Notes: generated from the sequence alone by a model not told the origin. Counted from the stretch's first letter, positions 32,620 to 42,264 are shown. The stretch is DNA of 64,000 nt from Mesoflavibacter sp037029465 (GCF_037029465.1 NZ_JAYMEM010000030.1:62001-126000), one strand, 5' to 3'. Made by a program: numbers and translations.

Positions 32620-33591
32620 ATTTATTCTATACATAAATATTCAGCGTCAAATCTTAAGCTTTGGAATGACTTTATAAGTCAATCCAAAAACGGTACTTTT
32701 CTATTCAATCGTAGCTTTATGGACTACCATAAAGACCGATTTGAAGACTATTCTTTAATGGTTTTTAAAGATGAAAAGTTAGTCGCAGTTTTGCCAGCAA
32801 ATAGAGTAGAAGATAAGCTCTTTTCTCATCAAGGTCTGACTTACGGAGGATTAGTAATTTCTAAAAAACTTAAACTCCATCATTTTATTGATGTGTTTAA
32901 AACGATACTAAAGTTTTTAGATAGCAACCATTTTACGACACTTAACTTAAAATTAATACCTTCAATTTATACATCATTACCAAGTGATGAACTTGATTAT
33001 TTACTGTTCTTAACCAAATCTAAATTATATAGAAAAGACACACTTTCTGTAGTTGTTTTAGATGAACAAATAAAATTTTCTAAAGACCGATTAGTAGGTT
33101 ACAAAAAAGGAGTTAAGCATGGTCTAGAAGTTAGAGAAGTAGATGGTTTTGAGGAGTTTTGGAATGCTATTTTAATCCCGAATTTAAAAAGTAAACACGA
33201 TGTAAACCCTGTACATAGTTTAGAAGAAATTACTTTGTTGAAACAACAATTTCCTAAAAAAATTAGACAGTTTAATGTGTATAGTGATAATAAAATAGTT
33301 GCCGGAACGACTATTTTTGAAACTAAATATGTAGCACATTCTCAATATATTTCTGGGAATGATGAAAAAAACCAATCAGGAAGTTTAGATTTTTTACATC
33401 ATTATTTAATAAAAGAAGTTTTTAAGTTGAAACGCTATTTTGATTTTGGAATTTCAAATGAAAACAAAGGACTTCAATTAAATTCTGGTCTTTTGTATTG
33501 GAAAGAAGGTTATGGCGCAAGAACGATAACGCAAGATTTTTATGAGGTTTCTACAGAAAATTTCAAACTTTTAGAAGACGTTTTGATATGA
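32620..33591 (+). CDS. FemAB/GNAT-like acetyltransferase-fold protein with non-AUG start
   Basis: The protein has about 324 residues if it starts at ATT (32620), or 290 from the first ATG (32719). I prefer the longer form, because translation upstream of that ATG gives LKLWNDFISQSKNGTFLFNR, which looks like genuine protein joined to DYHKDRFEDYSLMVF. No ATG, GTG or TTG is in frame between the preceding TAG and 32719; ATT 32620 and ATA 32629 are the candidates. The fold is the FemAB/GNAT type, two GNAT-like halves, with YFDFGISNENKG near the end. It overlaps fdtB by 4 bases and may acylate a surface sugar; the reaction is not known. Confidence 0.7.
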   Translation: MYSIHKYSASNLKLWNDFISQSKNGTFLFNRSFMDYHKDRFEDYSLMVFKDEKLVAVLPANRVEDKLFSHQGLTYGGLVISKKLKLHHFIDVFKTILKFLDSNHFTTLNLKLIPSIYTSLPSDELDYLLFLTKSKLYRKDTLSVVVLDEQIKFSKDRLVGYKKGVKHGLEVREVDGFEEFWNAILIPNLKSKHDVNPVHSLEEITLLKQQFPKKIRQFNVYSDNKIVAGTTIFETKYVAHSQYISGNDEKNQSGSLDFLHHYLIKEVFKLKRYFDFGISNENKGLQLNSGLLYWKEGYGARTITQDFYEVSTENFKLLEDVLI

Positions 33592-34685
33592 TAAAGTTTT
33601 TAGACTTACATAAAATCAATGCGCGTTTTGAAACCGAATTTAAAACAAAATTTGATGCATTTTTAAAAAGTGGTTGGTATATTCTTGGCGATTGCGTTAA
33701 ACAATTTGAATCTGAATTTTCAGCATTTTGTGGTACAAAATATTGCATCGGTACAAGTAACGGTTTAGATGCTTTAGAGTTAATTTTTAAAGGCTATTTA
33801 GAGTTAGGTGTTTTACAACCAAAAGATGAAGTGATTGTTCCTGCAAACACTTACATAGCAAGCATTATTTCAATAATAAATACAGGCTTAACACCAGTTT
33901 TAGTAGAACCAGATCCAAAGACTTTTAATATTGATGTTGAAGAAATAGAAAAACATATTTCAGCAAAAACAAAAGCTATTTTAGCGGTTCATTTATATGG
34001 TCAATTATGTGATATGAACAGTATAAATAAATTAGCTAAACATAAAAATTTGTTAGTTATTGAAGATGCTGCGCAAGCACACGGAGCAACAAATAACACA
34101 AAAAAAGCAGGTAATTTATCTCATGCAGCTGCTTTTAGCTTTTACCCTGCTAAAAATTTAGGTGCGTTAGGTGATGCTGGTGCCATAACAACAAATAATG
34201 AAGCGTTGTCTGAAGTGATTTTCAAGCTAAGAAATTACGGATCTTCAACTAAATATGTTAACGACTTTATAGGAAGTAATAATCGTTTGGACGAAATTCA
34301 GGCTTTGTTTCTTTCAATTAAATTAAAGCATTTGGATGCCGATAATTTGAGACGTCAAGAGATTGCAAAGCGTTACTTGTCTGAAGTAAAAAATCCTAAA
34401 ATAAAATTGCCATTTTATGATGGTTCTTCAAATCATGTGTTTCATTTATTTGTGGTTTTAGTGGATAATCGTCAGGAGTTTATCAATTATTTAAAGGCTA
34501 ATAAAATAGAGTCTTCGATACATTATCCTACAGCTCCTCACCAACAAAAGGCGCTTCATCGATTTAATAGTCTAAAATTTCCTCTAACAGAAAAAATTCA
34601 CGAAACTTGTGTTAGTCTACCTATTAGTCCTGTGATGACTCAAGGAGAAGTAGATCAAGTTGTTACAACCATTAATAATTACTAA
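33588..34685 (+). CDS. fdtB: DegT/DnrJ/EryC1/StrS sugar aminotransferase (FdtB/QdtB-like)
   Basis: This 365-residue PLP enzyme puts an amino group on a dTDP-3-keto-6-deoxyhexose. The PLP lysine lies in AFSFYPAKNLGALGDAGAI, IEDAAQAHGA carries the Asp and Gln, and the C-terminal IHYPTAPHQQKAL is typical. The presence of an FdtA/QdtA ketoisomerase 3.3 kb downstream supports 3-amino-3,6-dideoxy sugar synthesis (Fuc3N or Qui3N); which of the two cannot be decided. It overlaps the FemAB-like gene by 4 bases, and the flippase follows immediately. Confidence 0.85.
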   Translation: MIKFLDLHKINARFETEFKTKFDAFLKSGWYILGDCVKQFESEFSAFCGTKYCIGTSNGLDALELIFKGYLELGVLQPKDEVIVPANTYIASIISIINTGLTPVLVEPDPKTFNIDVEEIEKHISAKTKAILAVHLYGQLCDMNSINKLAKHKNLLVIEDAAQAHGATNNTKKAGNLSHAAAFSFYPAKNLGALGDAGAITTNNEALSEVIFKLRNYGSSTKYVNDFIGSNNRLDEIQALFLSIKLKHLDADNLRRQEIAKRYLSEVKNPKIKLPFYDGSSNHVFHLFVVLVDNRQEFINYLKANKIESSIHYPTAPHQQKALHRFNSLKFPLTEKIHETCVSLPISPVMTQGEVDQVVTTINNY

Positions 34686-35993
34686 TTGAAAAAAGTTTTA
34701 AACTATATTAATAATAATGTTTTATTAAAAGTAGCTTCACTTAATTCAGTTTCGGTGATTGTTAAAATCATAGCAGGTTTTTTAACCTCAAAATTCATGG
34801 CTATTTTTATTGGTGCTGAAGGTATGGCGCTGGTAGGTAACCTTCGTAATTTTGTAGGGTCTGTACAATCAATTTCTATTTTAGGACTTTATAAAGGTGT
34901 TGTTAAATATATTGCACAGCATAAACGGGATAGAACACAGCTTTCTAGAGTTCTTTCTACAGTTTTTTATTTAGGGTTTATTTCAACCTTTGTTTTAAGT
35001 TTTTTGATTTATTACAATGCAGAATATGTAAATGATACCGTATTTAAAGCTTATAATAATTACACTTACATTATTAAAATTTTAGCCTTAGCCTTGCCAT
35101 TTTATGCTTTAAATATGTTGGCTTTTGCTATAATGAATGGTTTTTCTAAATACAAATACTTGATTGTATTTAATATTTTTGGACAGATTTTAGGAGCTGT
35201 AATTACAATACTTTTAATATGGAAAGACAGAATTGATGGAGCCTTAATAGCAGTTGCTATAGCAGAGTCTATTATCTTTTTAATTACGCTTGTAGGAATA
35301 ATTAATAGACAAAACCTAACACCTTTAATAAAAGCAAGTAAGTTTAGTGTCAAGCTAGCCAAAAAGCTAAGCACATATTCTGGAATGGCTATATTTTCAG
35401 CAATTATACTACCAATAATCACTCTATTTATTAGAAACTATATAATTGATAATGTTGGTATTGAAGATGCTGGTTATTGGGAAGCAATGAACCGTATCTC
35501 TAAATATTATTTAATGTTTGTAAGTACGTTATTATCATTGTATATTTTACCTCGTTTTTCAGAAATTGATAATATTAAAGACTTTAGAAAAGAGGTGTTT
35601 AATTTTTATAAAACTATAATTCCAATTTTTGGAATAGGTTTAATATTAATTTATTTTCTAAGACATTTTATAGTTTTAATTGTATTAACTGACGAGTTTC
35701 AACCTGTGGAAGATCTTTTCTTTTGGCAACTTTTAGGAGATTTTGTAAAAGTACTGTCTATTGTTATTGCTTATCAGTTTTTAGCAAAGCGAATGTTTTG
35801 GCATTATATTATTACTGAAGCCTTCTCAGTTGTAACGCTATATTTTACCAGTCAATATTTAATAGATGAGTTTGGTGTTGTTGGAGCTAATATGGCTCAC
35901 TTTGCTACATATTTTTTATACTACGGAATTATACTTATGATTTTTTATTCTTCGTTATTTGGTATCATCCCTGAAAAGAAAGAAGAAGATTAA
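34686..35993 (+). CDS. wzx: O-antigen flippase, Wzx-like
   Basis: This 435-residue protein has about twelve hydrophobic helices of the MOP/polysaccharide export superfamily. The start, a TTG codon directly after the fdtB stop, gives MKKVLNYINNNVLLKVASLN. FMAIFIGAEGMALVGNLRNF is typical of the WzxE-like O-antigen translocases. It should move lipid-linked sugar repeats across the inner membrane. Its position next to fdtB and glycosyltransferases supports a surface polysaccharide role. Confidence 0.85.
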   Translation: MKKVLNYINNNVLLKVASLNSVSVIVKIIAGFLTSKFMAIFIGAEGMALVGNLRNFVGSVQSISILGLYKGVVKYIAQHKRDRTQLSRVLSTVFYLGFISTFVLSFLIYYNAEYVNDTVFKAYNNYTYIIKILALALPFYALNMLAFAIMNGFSKYKYLIVFNIFGQILGAVITILLIWKDRIDGALIAVAIAESIIFLITLVGIINRQNLTPLIKASKFSVKLAKKLSTYSGMAIFSAIILPIITLFIRNYIIDNVGIEDAGYWEAMNRISKYYLMFVSTLLSLYILPRFSEIDNIKDFRKEVFNFYKTIIPIFGIGLILIYFLRHFIVLIVLTDEFQPVEDLFFWQLLGDFVKVLSIVIAYQFLAKRMFWHYIITEAFSVVTLYFTSQYLIDEFGVVGANMAHFATYFLYYGIILMIFYSSLFGIIPEKKEED

Positions 35994-37136
35994 TTAATTG
36001 CTCTGCCAAGTTGCTAAATATTTTTTAGCGACTTCTTTGTAGTGATGATGTGCTTCAATAAACTGTCTTGCGTTTTTTGAAATGTTTTGAATTTGATCTG
36101 GGTTATTTATCAGCCATTCTAGTTTTTCAACTAAATAATTAACATCAGGTAAAGCGTTTATAGCGACAGTATCTTCTTCTAAATTATAATGGTCTAGCCA
36201 TTCTTGATCTGCGCCAGTAAACACAACTTTACCTTTAGCCATAGCTTCTAAAGCATTAAAACCTTGGTCATAAGCATAAACTTGGTCTAATAATATATGT
36301 GCGTTGTTGTAAATGTTTATGTATTCTTTATAGGGTAGATTAGTGGTTTCAATAATATTTATTTTGTCTCCATATTTTTTCTTAATAATAGATAAAGCTT
36401 CAGTAAAGAATTTACTTCCTTTTTTTATAGAAGAATGACTGTTAATCCCATGAAAAATATTGATTTTTCCATCTGTTTTTAAAGGGATATACTCAAGTTT
36501 ATCAACATTAATTGGGTTTGGGATTAAGCCTAAAAACGAGTTTTTGTTTTTAAAAATGCGGCTATAATCAATATCAGAACAGATCACTCCATTAATGTGT
36601 TGATAAATGTAATTGTGTAGCTTTTTGTAAGGTTTAGATATGTATTTTAAAGAAAAGCTATATCTAGATTTTAATTTAGGGTTTTCAATTAAAGGTGTTA
36701 AAGCAGAATGACCGTTATTACCTTTTAAGAAAAAACTAATGGTTGTGTAGTCTTCACCGCAAACCAATAAAAACATTTTTTTGTTTTTATTTACAATGAA
36801 ATTTAAAAAATTAATAGAATCTTTAGGTGTTAAGTTTAAAGCGTCTTCATTAATAAGCTGTACAACATCGTAACCAATTAATTGATGTCTAATTTTTTTT
36901 AAATGATTTTTAAATTCAACTTTAATAAAATCTTTTTTAAAAACTCGTATTGATAGGTTGTTTATTTTTCTAAGAAGTTTGTTCTTATTTATTTTAGATT
37001 TTAATAAAATATCAGAAGGATATTGCTTCATGCCGTCTCCATAACTAATTAAAGTTACTTCATGTCCTAAATTTTGTAAACCTTCTTTTAAAGAATTATG
37101 AAGTCGGCTGTATTCTCCTATCAGTAATATCTTCAT
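35994..37136 (-). CDS. glycosyltransferase family 4-like protein
   Basis: This 380-residue GT-B enzyme starts KILLIGEYSRLHNSLKEGLQ and has a C-terminal donor domain with INIFHGINSHSSIKKGS and the Glu-containing GFNALEAMAKGKVVFTGA, which in this family contacts the sugar nucleotide. The acceptor and donor are unknown. It is transcribed against its neighbours and begins 54 bases from the divergent GT2 gene, converging with the flippase gene with no gap. Confidence 0.85.
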   Translation of the reverse strand: MKILLIGEYSRLHNSLKEGLQNLGHEVTLISYGDGMKQYPSDILLKSKINKNKLLRKINNLSIRVFKKDFIKVEFKNHLKKIRHQLIGYDVVQLINEDALNLTPKDSINFLNFIVNKNKKMFLLVCGEDYTTISFFLKGNNGHSALTPLIENPKLKSRYSFSLKYISKPYKKLHNYIYQHINGVICSDIDYSRIFKNKNSFLGLIPNPINVDKLEYIPLKTDGKINIFHGINSHSSIKKGSKFFTEALSIIKKKYGDKINIIETTNLPYKEYINIYNNAHILLDQVYAYDQGFNALEAMAKGKVVFTGADQEWLDHYNLEEDTVAINALPDVNYLVEKLEWLINNPDQIQNISKNARQFIEAHHHYKEVAKKYLATWQSN

Positions 37137-37189
37137 TTATATTTTATACATTTGTTTTCAAATTTAAATAAATAAAACGTCTTGGTATA

Positions 37190-37996
37190 ATGTGTAATGA
37201 TAAGTTAGAAGTATTAATTTCAACAATGCACAGAAACTCTTTAGAATTTATAGACAAGATGTTTCAAAATGCAGACGTCAACTCGGTTAATATTCTTGTA
37301 ATTAATCAAACAACAAAGACTAACTTATTAAAGTCTGACAGAGCAAATATTAGAGTTTTTAATTTTTTTGACAAAGGAATTTCTAGAAGTCGAAATCAAG
37401 CCATAAAAAATGCAACGTCTAAATACATTTTATTTACAGATGATGATGTGATTTTTGATCCTAATTTTGATCAAATCATTTTAGATGCTTTTAAAGATGA
37501 AACTGAAGCTGGATTCTTAGTTTTTAAAGCAAAAACATTAAAAGGAAATGATTATCGAAAATATAATGATGAAAATTTTGAACTTTCTAAACAATCTATT
37601 GAAGGTGTAATGTCTATTGAAATAGCTTGTGATTTAGGAAAAGTAAAAACTACAGGTGTAATTTTTGATGAAAGATTTGGAATAGGAAGTCAGTTTGAAA
37701 CTGCCGAAGAATACTTGTTTATAAGCCAATTAATTAAAAATAATGTAAGAGGATATTTCTGTAATCAATATATTGTTTCTCATTCAGAGTATAACTCTGG
37801 TAAAGCTTTAGGAAGCGATAAAATAATCTATGCAAGATCTGCGTTAGCTTACAAAAAGTATAAAAGTTTAGCCTATTTTTGGGTGTTTAAGTTTGTTTTC
37901 TTTTTGATTAGGAAAAAGTTTATAAGCTTAAATGAAATGTTTAGTAAAACTAAAATAGGATTTAAAGGAATAAAAGATTTTAAAGTTTCTAATTAA
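37190..37996 (+). CDS. glycosyltransferase family 2 protein
   Basis: This 268-residue GT-A enzyme starts LEVLISTMHRNSLEFI. The motif FDKGISRSRNQAIKNATSKY leads to FTDDDVIFD, a DDD nucleotide-sugar and metal site. FGIGSQFETAEEYLF resembles the acceptor-side ExD/E region. It is somewhat short, and the hydrophobic segment near 225-240 may attach it to the membrane. The final A of its stop codon is the first base of the next gene. Confidence 0.82.
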   Translation: MCNDKLEVLISTMHRNSLEFIDKMFQNADVNSVNILVINQTTKTNLLKSDRANIRVFNFFDKGISRSRNQAIKNATSKYILFTDDDVIFDPNFDQIILDAFKDETEAGFLVFKAKTLKGNDYRKYNDENFELSKQSIEGVMSIEIACDLGKVKTTGVIFDERFGIGSQFETAEEYLFISQLIKNNVRGYFCNQYIVSHSEYNSGKALGSDKIIYARSALAYKKYKSLAYFWVFKFVFFLIRKKFISLNEMFSKTKIGFKGIKDFKVSN

Positions 37997-38409
37997 TGAA
38001 AAACACTACGATAAGCGATTTAAAAATTATTCAGATAGATAAGATAAAAGAAGAAAGAGGTACGTTATCTGTAATAGAAAAAGATGTTGTTCCTTTTCAG
38101 CTTAAGCGTGTCTATTATCTATATGATGTGCCTAGTGACGCTTACCGTGGTGGACATGCACATAAAGAGTTATATCAGTTTTTAATTCCTGTAAGTGGTA
38201 GTTTTGATGTTATTCTAAACGATGGTTATAATACAAAAACAATAACGCTTAATAAACCAGATAAAGGATTGCTAATTGTGCCTGGTATATGGAGAGAACT
38301 AGAAAATTTTTCATCAGGATCTGTGTGTTTGGTATTAGCTTCAGAAGTTTATGATGAAGACGATTATATAAGAGACTTTGAATTATTCAAAACACTAAAA
38401 ACTACTTAG
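37996..38409 (+). CDS. fdtA: FdtA/QdtA family dTDP-4-keto-6-deoxyglucose ketoisomerase
   Basis: This 137-residue cupin shows EERGTLSVIEKDVVPFQLKR, YRGGHAHKELYQFLIPVSG (catalytic His pair) and LIVPGIWRELENFS, all typical of FdtA/QdtA. It moves the keto group from C4 to C3 of dTDP-4-keto-6-deoxyglucose, providing the substrate of the FdtB-type transaminase upstream. It overlaps the GT2 gene by one base and its 3' end overlaps the convergent GT2 gene at 38395 by 15 bases. Confidence 0.88.
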   Translation: MKNTTISDLKIIQIDKIKEERGTLSVIEKDVVPFQLKRVYYLYDVPSDAYRGGHAHKELYQFLIPVSGSFDVILNDGYNTKTITLNKPDKGLLIVPGIWRELENFSSGSVCLVLASEVYDEDDYIRDFELFKTLKTT

Positions 38410-39339
38410 CTTAATATTGAATTTTTTCAAAATTTGACTCATACCAAAAATTAATTTTAGAATAGTTGGATGTTGCTTCAATAAAAATAATTGTTTTTTG
38501 TTTAGAGAATCTGGGTTTATTTTATCTATATACTCATCTGTTTTAAGCGTATTCTTAACTAACTTATATTGTATTGAAATGGAATATCTGTTAAGATCTA
38601 AATAGGTTTTTAAAGAAGGATTGTTTTTTGCTTCCTCTTCATACTTATCCAAGTCGATAAAACGTCTTAAATTAGTATTACTGTTGCTAATTCTATTATC
38701 AGAATCTAATATGTGAATTGCCGAAACTTTATTGCTAAAAGCTACTTTATAATTTAATGCAATTCTAATCCATAAATCAGTGTCTTCACCTGCTCCCAAA
38801 GTAATTTTTTCATCAAAACCATTAAAATCTTCTAAAATACTTTTTGGTATCATTACTGAAGAAGTCCAAGCTATGTTATTAATTTTAGAGGCTTTAAAAT
38901 AATCCTCTACAATACCTTTCCAAGGTTTATCATTAGGTATAGAGTTGTATCTTGACGGTATATCTAAATTACCTTCTTTTTTAAAATAAGCTTTGCAGTA
39001 TAATCCACAATCCGGAAATTGTTCTTGTAGTTTTTTTAAATCCTCTAAATGGTGTTTAAACCATATATCATCTGCATCTAAAAAAGCAATAAACTTGCCC
39101 ACTGCTTTTGATATTCCAAAATTTCTAGCTTTAGATACGCCTTGATTTATAGTTGAAAAGATATTTAATCTTTTATCCTCAATAGTATCTAATACCTTAA
39201 GACTATTATCTGTAGAACCATCATTAATTACTATTATTTCAAAGTCACTAAAAGTTTGATCCAAAACACTTAAAATAGTTTTTTTTATGTGTTTTTGTTT
39301 GTTGTAAAGTGGTATGACTATTGAAATTAACGGTTCCAT
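38395..39339 (-). CDS. glycosyltransferase family 2 protein
   Basis: This 314-residue GT-A enzyme starts PLISIVIPLYNKQKHIKKTI. VINDGSTDNSL and KFIAFLDADDIWFKHHLEDL contain the DxD-type site, and GAGEDTDLW is the ED acceptor motif. This is a canonical GT2 layout with a C-terminal part that has no clear membrane helix. Donor and acceptor are unknown. It lies 5 bases downstream of another GT2 gene on the same strand. Confidence 0.88.
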   Translation of the reverse strand: MEPLISIVIPLYNKQKHIKKTILSVLDQTFSDFEIIVINDGSTDNSLKVLDTIEDKRLNIFSTINQGVSKARNFGISKAVGKFIAFLDADDIWFKHHLEDLKKLQEQFPDCGLYCKAYFKKEGNLDIPSRYNSIPNDKPWKGIVEDYFKASKINNIAWTSSVMIPKSILEDFNGFDEKITLGAGEDTDLWIRIALNYKVAFSNKVSAIHILDSDNRISNSNTNLRRFIDLDKYEEEAKNNPSLKTYLDLNRYSISIQYKLVKNTLKTDEYIDKINPDSLNKKQLFLLKQHPTILKLIFGMSQILKKFNIKLSSF

Positions 39340-39344
39340 TAAAT

Positions 39345-40229
39345 CTAATTTAAGGATAAATTACACATGTAGCAGATTTTATATAGCTGAAGTAATTTGA
39401 TAGAAGGCGCATTACCTGTAAGGTTATTTTTTATTGTTTTGTTAAAGATTTTAAAGGCATATGAAAAAAGAAATCTTAATCTTAACTTCTTTAAAATTAA
39501 GTAAGCTTTTAACAAGTCATTTTGATGTGTTTTAATTTTGTTTTCATTGTACAAAGTTAAAAGATTGTAGATTGCCTTTTCAACCTTCAGAAGGTAAGTA
39601 ATGTTACTTTCAAGACCTAAATGAATAACTTCATTGTCAATATGAAGAATATTGGTGTTTTGTTCTTTAAGTAGTATGGCAAAAATCAAATCTCCTCCGT
39701 AAGTATTTGTCTTAAATTGCTTTGAAAAGAATAAATAGATGTCTTTTTTTATAAATAAGTTAGCAGAAGTCACAACTTTATAAGGTTTTAAGTTTCTTTT
39801 TACAGCAGGAACTTCTTCGTTTTGTTTGCCATATTTCCACCTTAAAAGCTGCTTGTTACTATTTTTTTCTTCATAAAATAACCCCCCAAAAATAGCTAAA
39901 TAATCCTGGTTTGTATAGTTTACATATTTATTAATAAAATGACCATTCTTAGGTAAAACATCTGCATCTAAAAACAAAAGCCACTTGTTTTTAGCTAATT
40001 TAGCTAAATGTTCTCTTGTTGCTATTCTACCTTTGTTTTCACGACTGATTTTATAAAAGCAATTAGATAAAGCTTCAATTTTTTTATTTGCTTCAGTGAA
40101 ATTAGAATCAGAATTGTCATCTAAGCAGATAATTTCAAAGACTATGTTTTCTTTTAAACATTTTTTATGAATGTTTAATACCAAATCGTAGATGTAGTAA
40201 TTGTAAGTTGGTATTAAAATGGATAACAT
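39345..40229 (-). CDS. glycosyltransferase family 2 protein
   Basis: This 294-residue GT-A enzyme starts MLSILIPTYNYYIYDLV. EIICLDDNSDSNFTE and KWLLFLDADVLPKNGHF give the nucleotide-sugar site, and FGGLFYEEKNS and NTYGGDLIFAILL lie on the acceptor side. The C-terminal 90 residues are helical and Leu/Lys-rich. It lies 5 bases downstream of the ftsE gene, so it sits oddly in one transcript with a cell-division ATPase. Confidence 0.85.
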   Translation of the reverse strand: MLSILIPTYNYYIYDLVLNIHKKCLKENIVFEIICLDDNSDSNFTEANKKIEALSNCFYKISRENKGRIATREHLAKLAKNKWLLFLDADVLPKNGHFINKYVNYTNQDYLAIFGGLFYEEKNSNKQLLRWKYGKQNEEVPAVKRNLKPYKVVTSANLFIKKDIYLFFSKQFKTNTYGGDLIFAILLKEQNTNILHIDNEVIHLGLESNITYLLKVEKAIYNLLTLYNENKIKTHQNDLLKAYLILKKLRLRFLFSYAFKIFNKTIKNNLTGNAPSIKLLQLYKICYMCNLSLN

Positions 40230-40234
40230 AAAAT

Positions 40235-40918
40235 TTAGCTTTTACGTTGCACAACTTCAAATACCTTATTATCATCACATTTTAATGTCTTACTTGGATA
40301 TTTTAAAAGTAAAGCATAATCATGTGTCGCCATTAGGATAGTGTTTCCATTTTTATTAATGTCTTGCAACACTTCCATAACCTCAATGCTAGTTTGTGGA
40401 TCTAGATTACCTGTTGGTTCATCTGCTAAGATTAATTCGGGCTCATTTAATAGTGCTCTTGCTATTGCAATACGTTGCTGTTCTCCACCAGATAATTCAT
40501 GAGGGAATTTAAAACCTTTGGTTTTCATTCCTACTTTATCCAAAACAGTTTCTATGCGTTCTTTCATTTTGTCTTTGTCTTTCCAGCCTGTAGCTTTTAA
40601 AACAAAGGTTAAATTGTCAATTATCGTTCTATCTGTAAGTAGTTTAAAGTCTTGAAAAACAATGCCGAGTTTTCTTCTTAAAAATGGAATTTCTTTTTCT
40701 TTTAGCGTACGTAAATTAAAATCTACAATATGACCTTCACCTTGTGTTAGTTTTAAATCACCGTAAAGTGTTTTCATAAAACTACTTTTTCCAGATCCAG
40801 TTTTTCCAATTAAATAAACAAAATCTCCTTTGTTGACTTGTAAATTAACATCAGATAATACTAAACTTTCTCCTTGAAAGATGCTGGCGTCTTTTAATTC
40901 TAAAACGGTATTGGTCAT
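40235..40918 (-). CDS. ftsE: FtsE-like ABC transporter ATP-binding protein
   Basis: This 227-residue ATPase shows Walker A GKTGSGKSSFMKTLYG, signature LSGGEQQRIAIARALL, Walker B LILADEPTGNLDP and the switch His in MATHDYAL. IVFQDFKLLTDRTIIDN is typical of FtsE rather than of LolD. FtsEX links division to peptidoglycan hydrolysis; ftsX is not next to it here, which is common in Flavobacteriia. It lies within glycan genes and overlaps the upstream GT-C gene by 4 bases. Confidence 0.87.
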   Translation of the reverse strand: MTNTVLELKDASIFQGESLVLSDVNLQVNKGDFVYLIGKTGSGKSSFMKTLYGDLKLTQGEGHIVDFNLRTLKEKEIPFLRRKLGIVFQDFKLLTDRTIIDNLTFVLKATGWKDKDKMKERIETVLDKVGMKTKGFKFPHELSGGEQQRIAIARALLNEPELILADEPTGNLDPQTSIEVMEVLQDINKNGNTILMATHDYALLLKYPSKTLKCDDNKVFEVVQRKS

Positions 40919-42264
40919 AAAGAGTTCTTTTTTAAAACTAGTTCTTTTTTGTTTAAATTTTTAATTACAAAGTAAAGGATTAATCCGAAAAAAGGGAAGC
41001 AGTATCTACTATTTTCTCCATATGCGACTAATGCTTGTGCTAAAGACCCAATAATGATAACGCTTACAATGAATAAATCAACATCTAATGCTTTATATGG
41101 TCTGTTAAAGAATTGTAATAGTTTTAAAAAGCTGAATATTAAAAAAAGGATATTTATTACTATTAAAATGTATTGCTGAAAAAAAGACCATATTACAATT
41201 ATTCCTTTTTTAAAATAAAGATTCTTAACTTCTTTATAGTTCCAGTAAAGACTATTTTTTGAGCCCCAATAAAGTAACCATGATTTGCTAACTTGTTTTA
41301 AGTATAAAAGGGGATAGTCTTTAAAAAGTTGTTTTGATATTTCTCCTAATTTATTTGATAATTCTATTTCAGTTAATTTAGTTTTTGTCAATAATTCATC
41401 ATGTGCGCTCCAAACACTCATCGCAACTTTGTCTAAATCGTGTTTAATTAAAGAGTCTCTATGTTTAACAATAATGTCTCTTATTAAACCATCTTTGTTA
41501 GGTGCTTTTTCAAAAAAAGGAGTTGCTGTTTGAGCTAAGTTTATTCCAAAATATTGAGTGTTTGTAAAAACTCCTATTTTTTTTTGGTTGAAGTTATTCC
41601 ATAAAAAATAAAATAATATTGGAGTGCTGAGGATAATAATACTTTTAAAAAAAACTTTTTTAACGTTTAGTTTAATTGATTTTATGAAAAAGTACGCAAC
41701 AAAAACAAAAGGGACATAAATGTAAAATGGCTTAATTAAATATAACCAACTAAGAACACAAGATAGTACTAAGTAGTAAATAATTGATGAATTAGGATTG
41801 AATAATTTATGTTTTATAACTAGCCAGATACTGGTTAATAAAATAAACGTAGTTAAAGCTTCTGTCAAGATGGCAAAGTCAAATAAAATTACATTTGCAA
41901 ATGATGTATAGATAATAGCAGTCCAAAATGATAGTAGTCTATTTTTACTGATAGATAAAATTATTTTGTATAATAAAACAGTACTTAAAACGCCTAGTAA
42001 TAATTGAAATGCCACTAAAATCTTTAGGTTTTGTTTTAATAGACTAATTATAACTGGGAATCCAGGAGTTCTTTTAGCTGTGTAGTTAGACCAGTCAGAT
42101 TCGCTAATAATGTTACTTAATGCCAGGTAGTCATAACTGTCGGGCATTAAAGTTATGGCACCATAAAGACAAACAAAAATTAACCTTACAACTATGGCAA
42201 AACCAATTACAATTTTAATGTTTTTTTTATCTATAAATTTGTTGATTTTATTTACAAAGGACAT
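40915..42264 (-). CDS. GT-C (GT39-like) membrane glycosyltransferase
   Basis: This 449-residue protein has about ten hydrophobic helices. After the first helix, MPDSYDYLALSNII gives the Asp-bearing loop expected for a lipid-linked-sugar GT-C enzyme, and KRTPGFPVIISLL follows the usual pattern of the ArnT/PMT/GT39 type. The C-terminus ends in AYGENSRYCFPFFGLILYF with conserved Arg/Tyr. It probably transfers a sugar from a polyprenyl donor on the periplasmic face. It overlaps ftsE by 4 bases. Confidence 0.75.
   Translation of the reverse strand: MSFVNKINKFIDKKNIKIVIGFAIVVRLIFVCLYGAITLMPDSYDYLALSNIISESDWSNYTAKRTPGFPVIISLLKQNLKILVAFQLLLGVLSTVLLYKIILSISKNRLLSFWTAIIYTSFANVILFDFAILTEALTTFILLTSIWLVIKHKLFNPNSSIIYYLVLSCVLSWLYLIKPFYIYVPFVFVAYFFIKSIKLNVKKVFFKSIIILSTPILFYFLWNNFNQKKIGVFTNTQYFGINLAQTATPFFEKAPNKDGLIRDIIVKHRDSLIKHDLDKVAMSVWSAHDELLTKTKLTEIELSNKLGEISKQLFKDYPLLYLKQVSKSWLLYWGSKNSLYWNYKEVKNLYFKKGIIVIWSFFQQYILIVINILFLIFSFLKLLQFFNRPYKALDVDLFIVSVIIIGSLAQALVAYGENSRYCFPFFGLILYFVIKNLNKKELVLKKNSL

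Noticed and set aside
32569..32679. 36-codon frame starting ATGCGTTTTTC at the end of the YgjV gene
   Set aside because: It runs in the wrong frame for the FemAB-like gene and gives no recognisable protein; it would only matter if a frameshift joins it.
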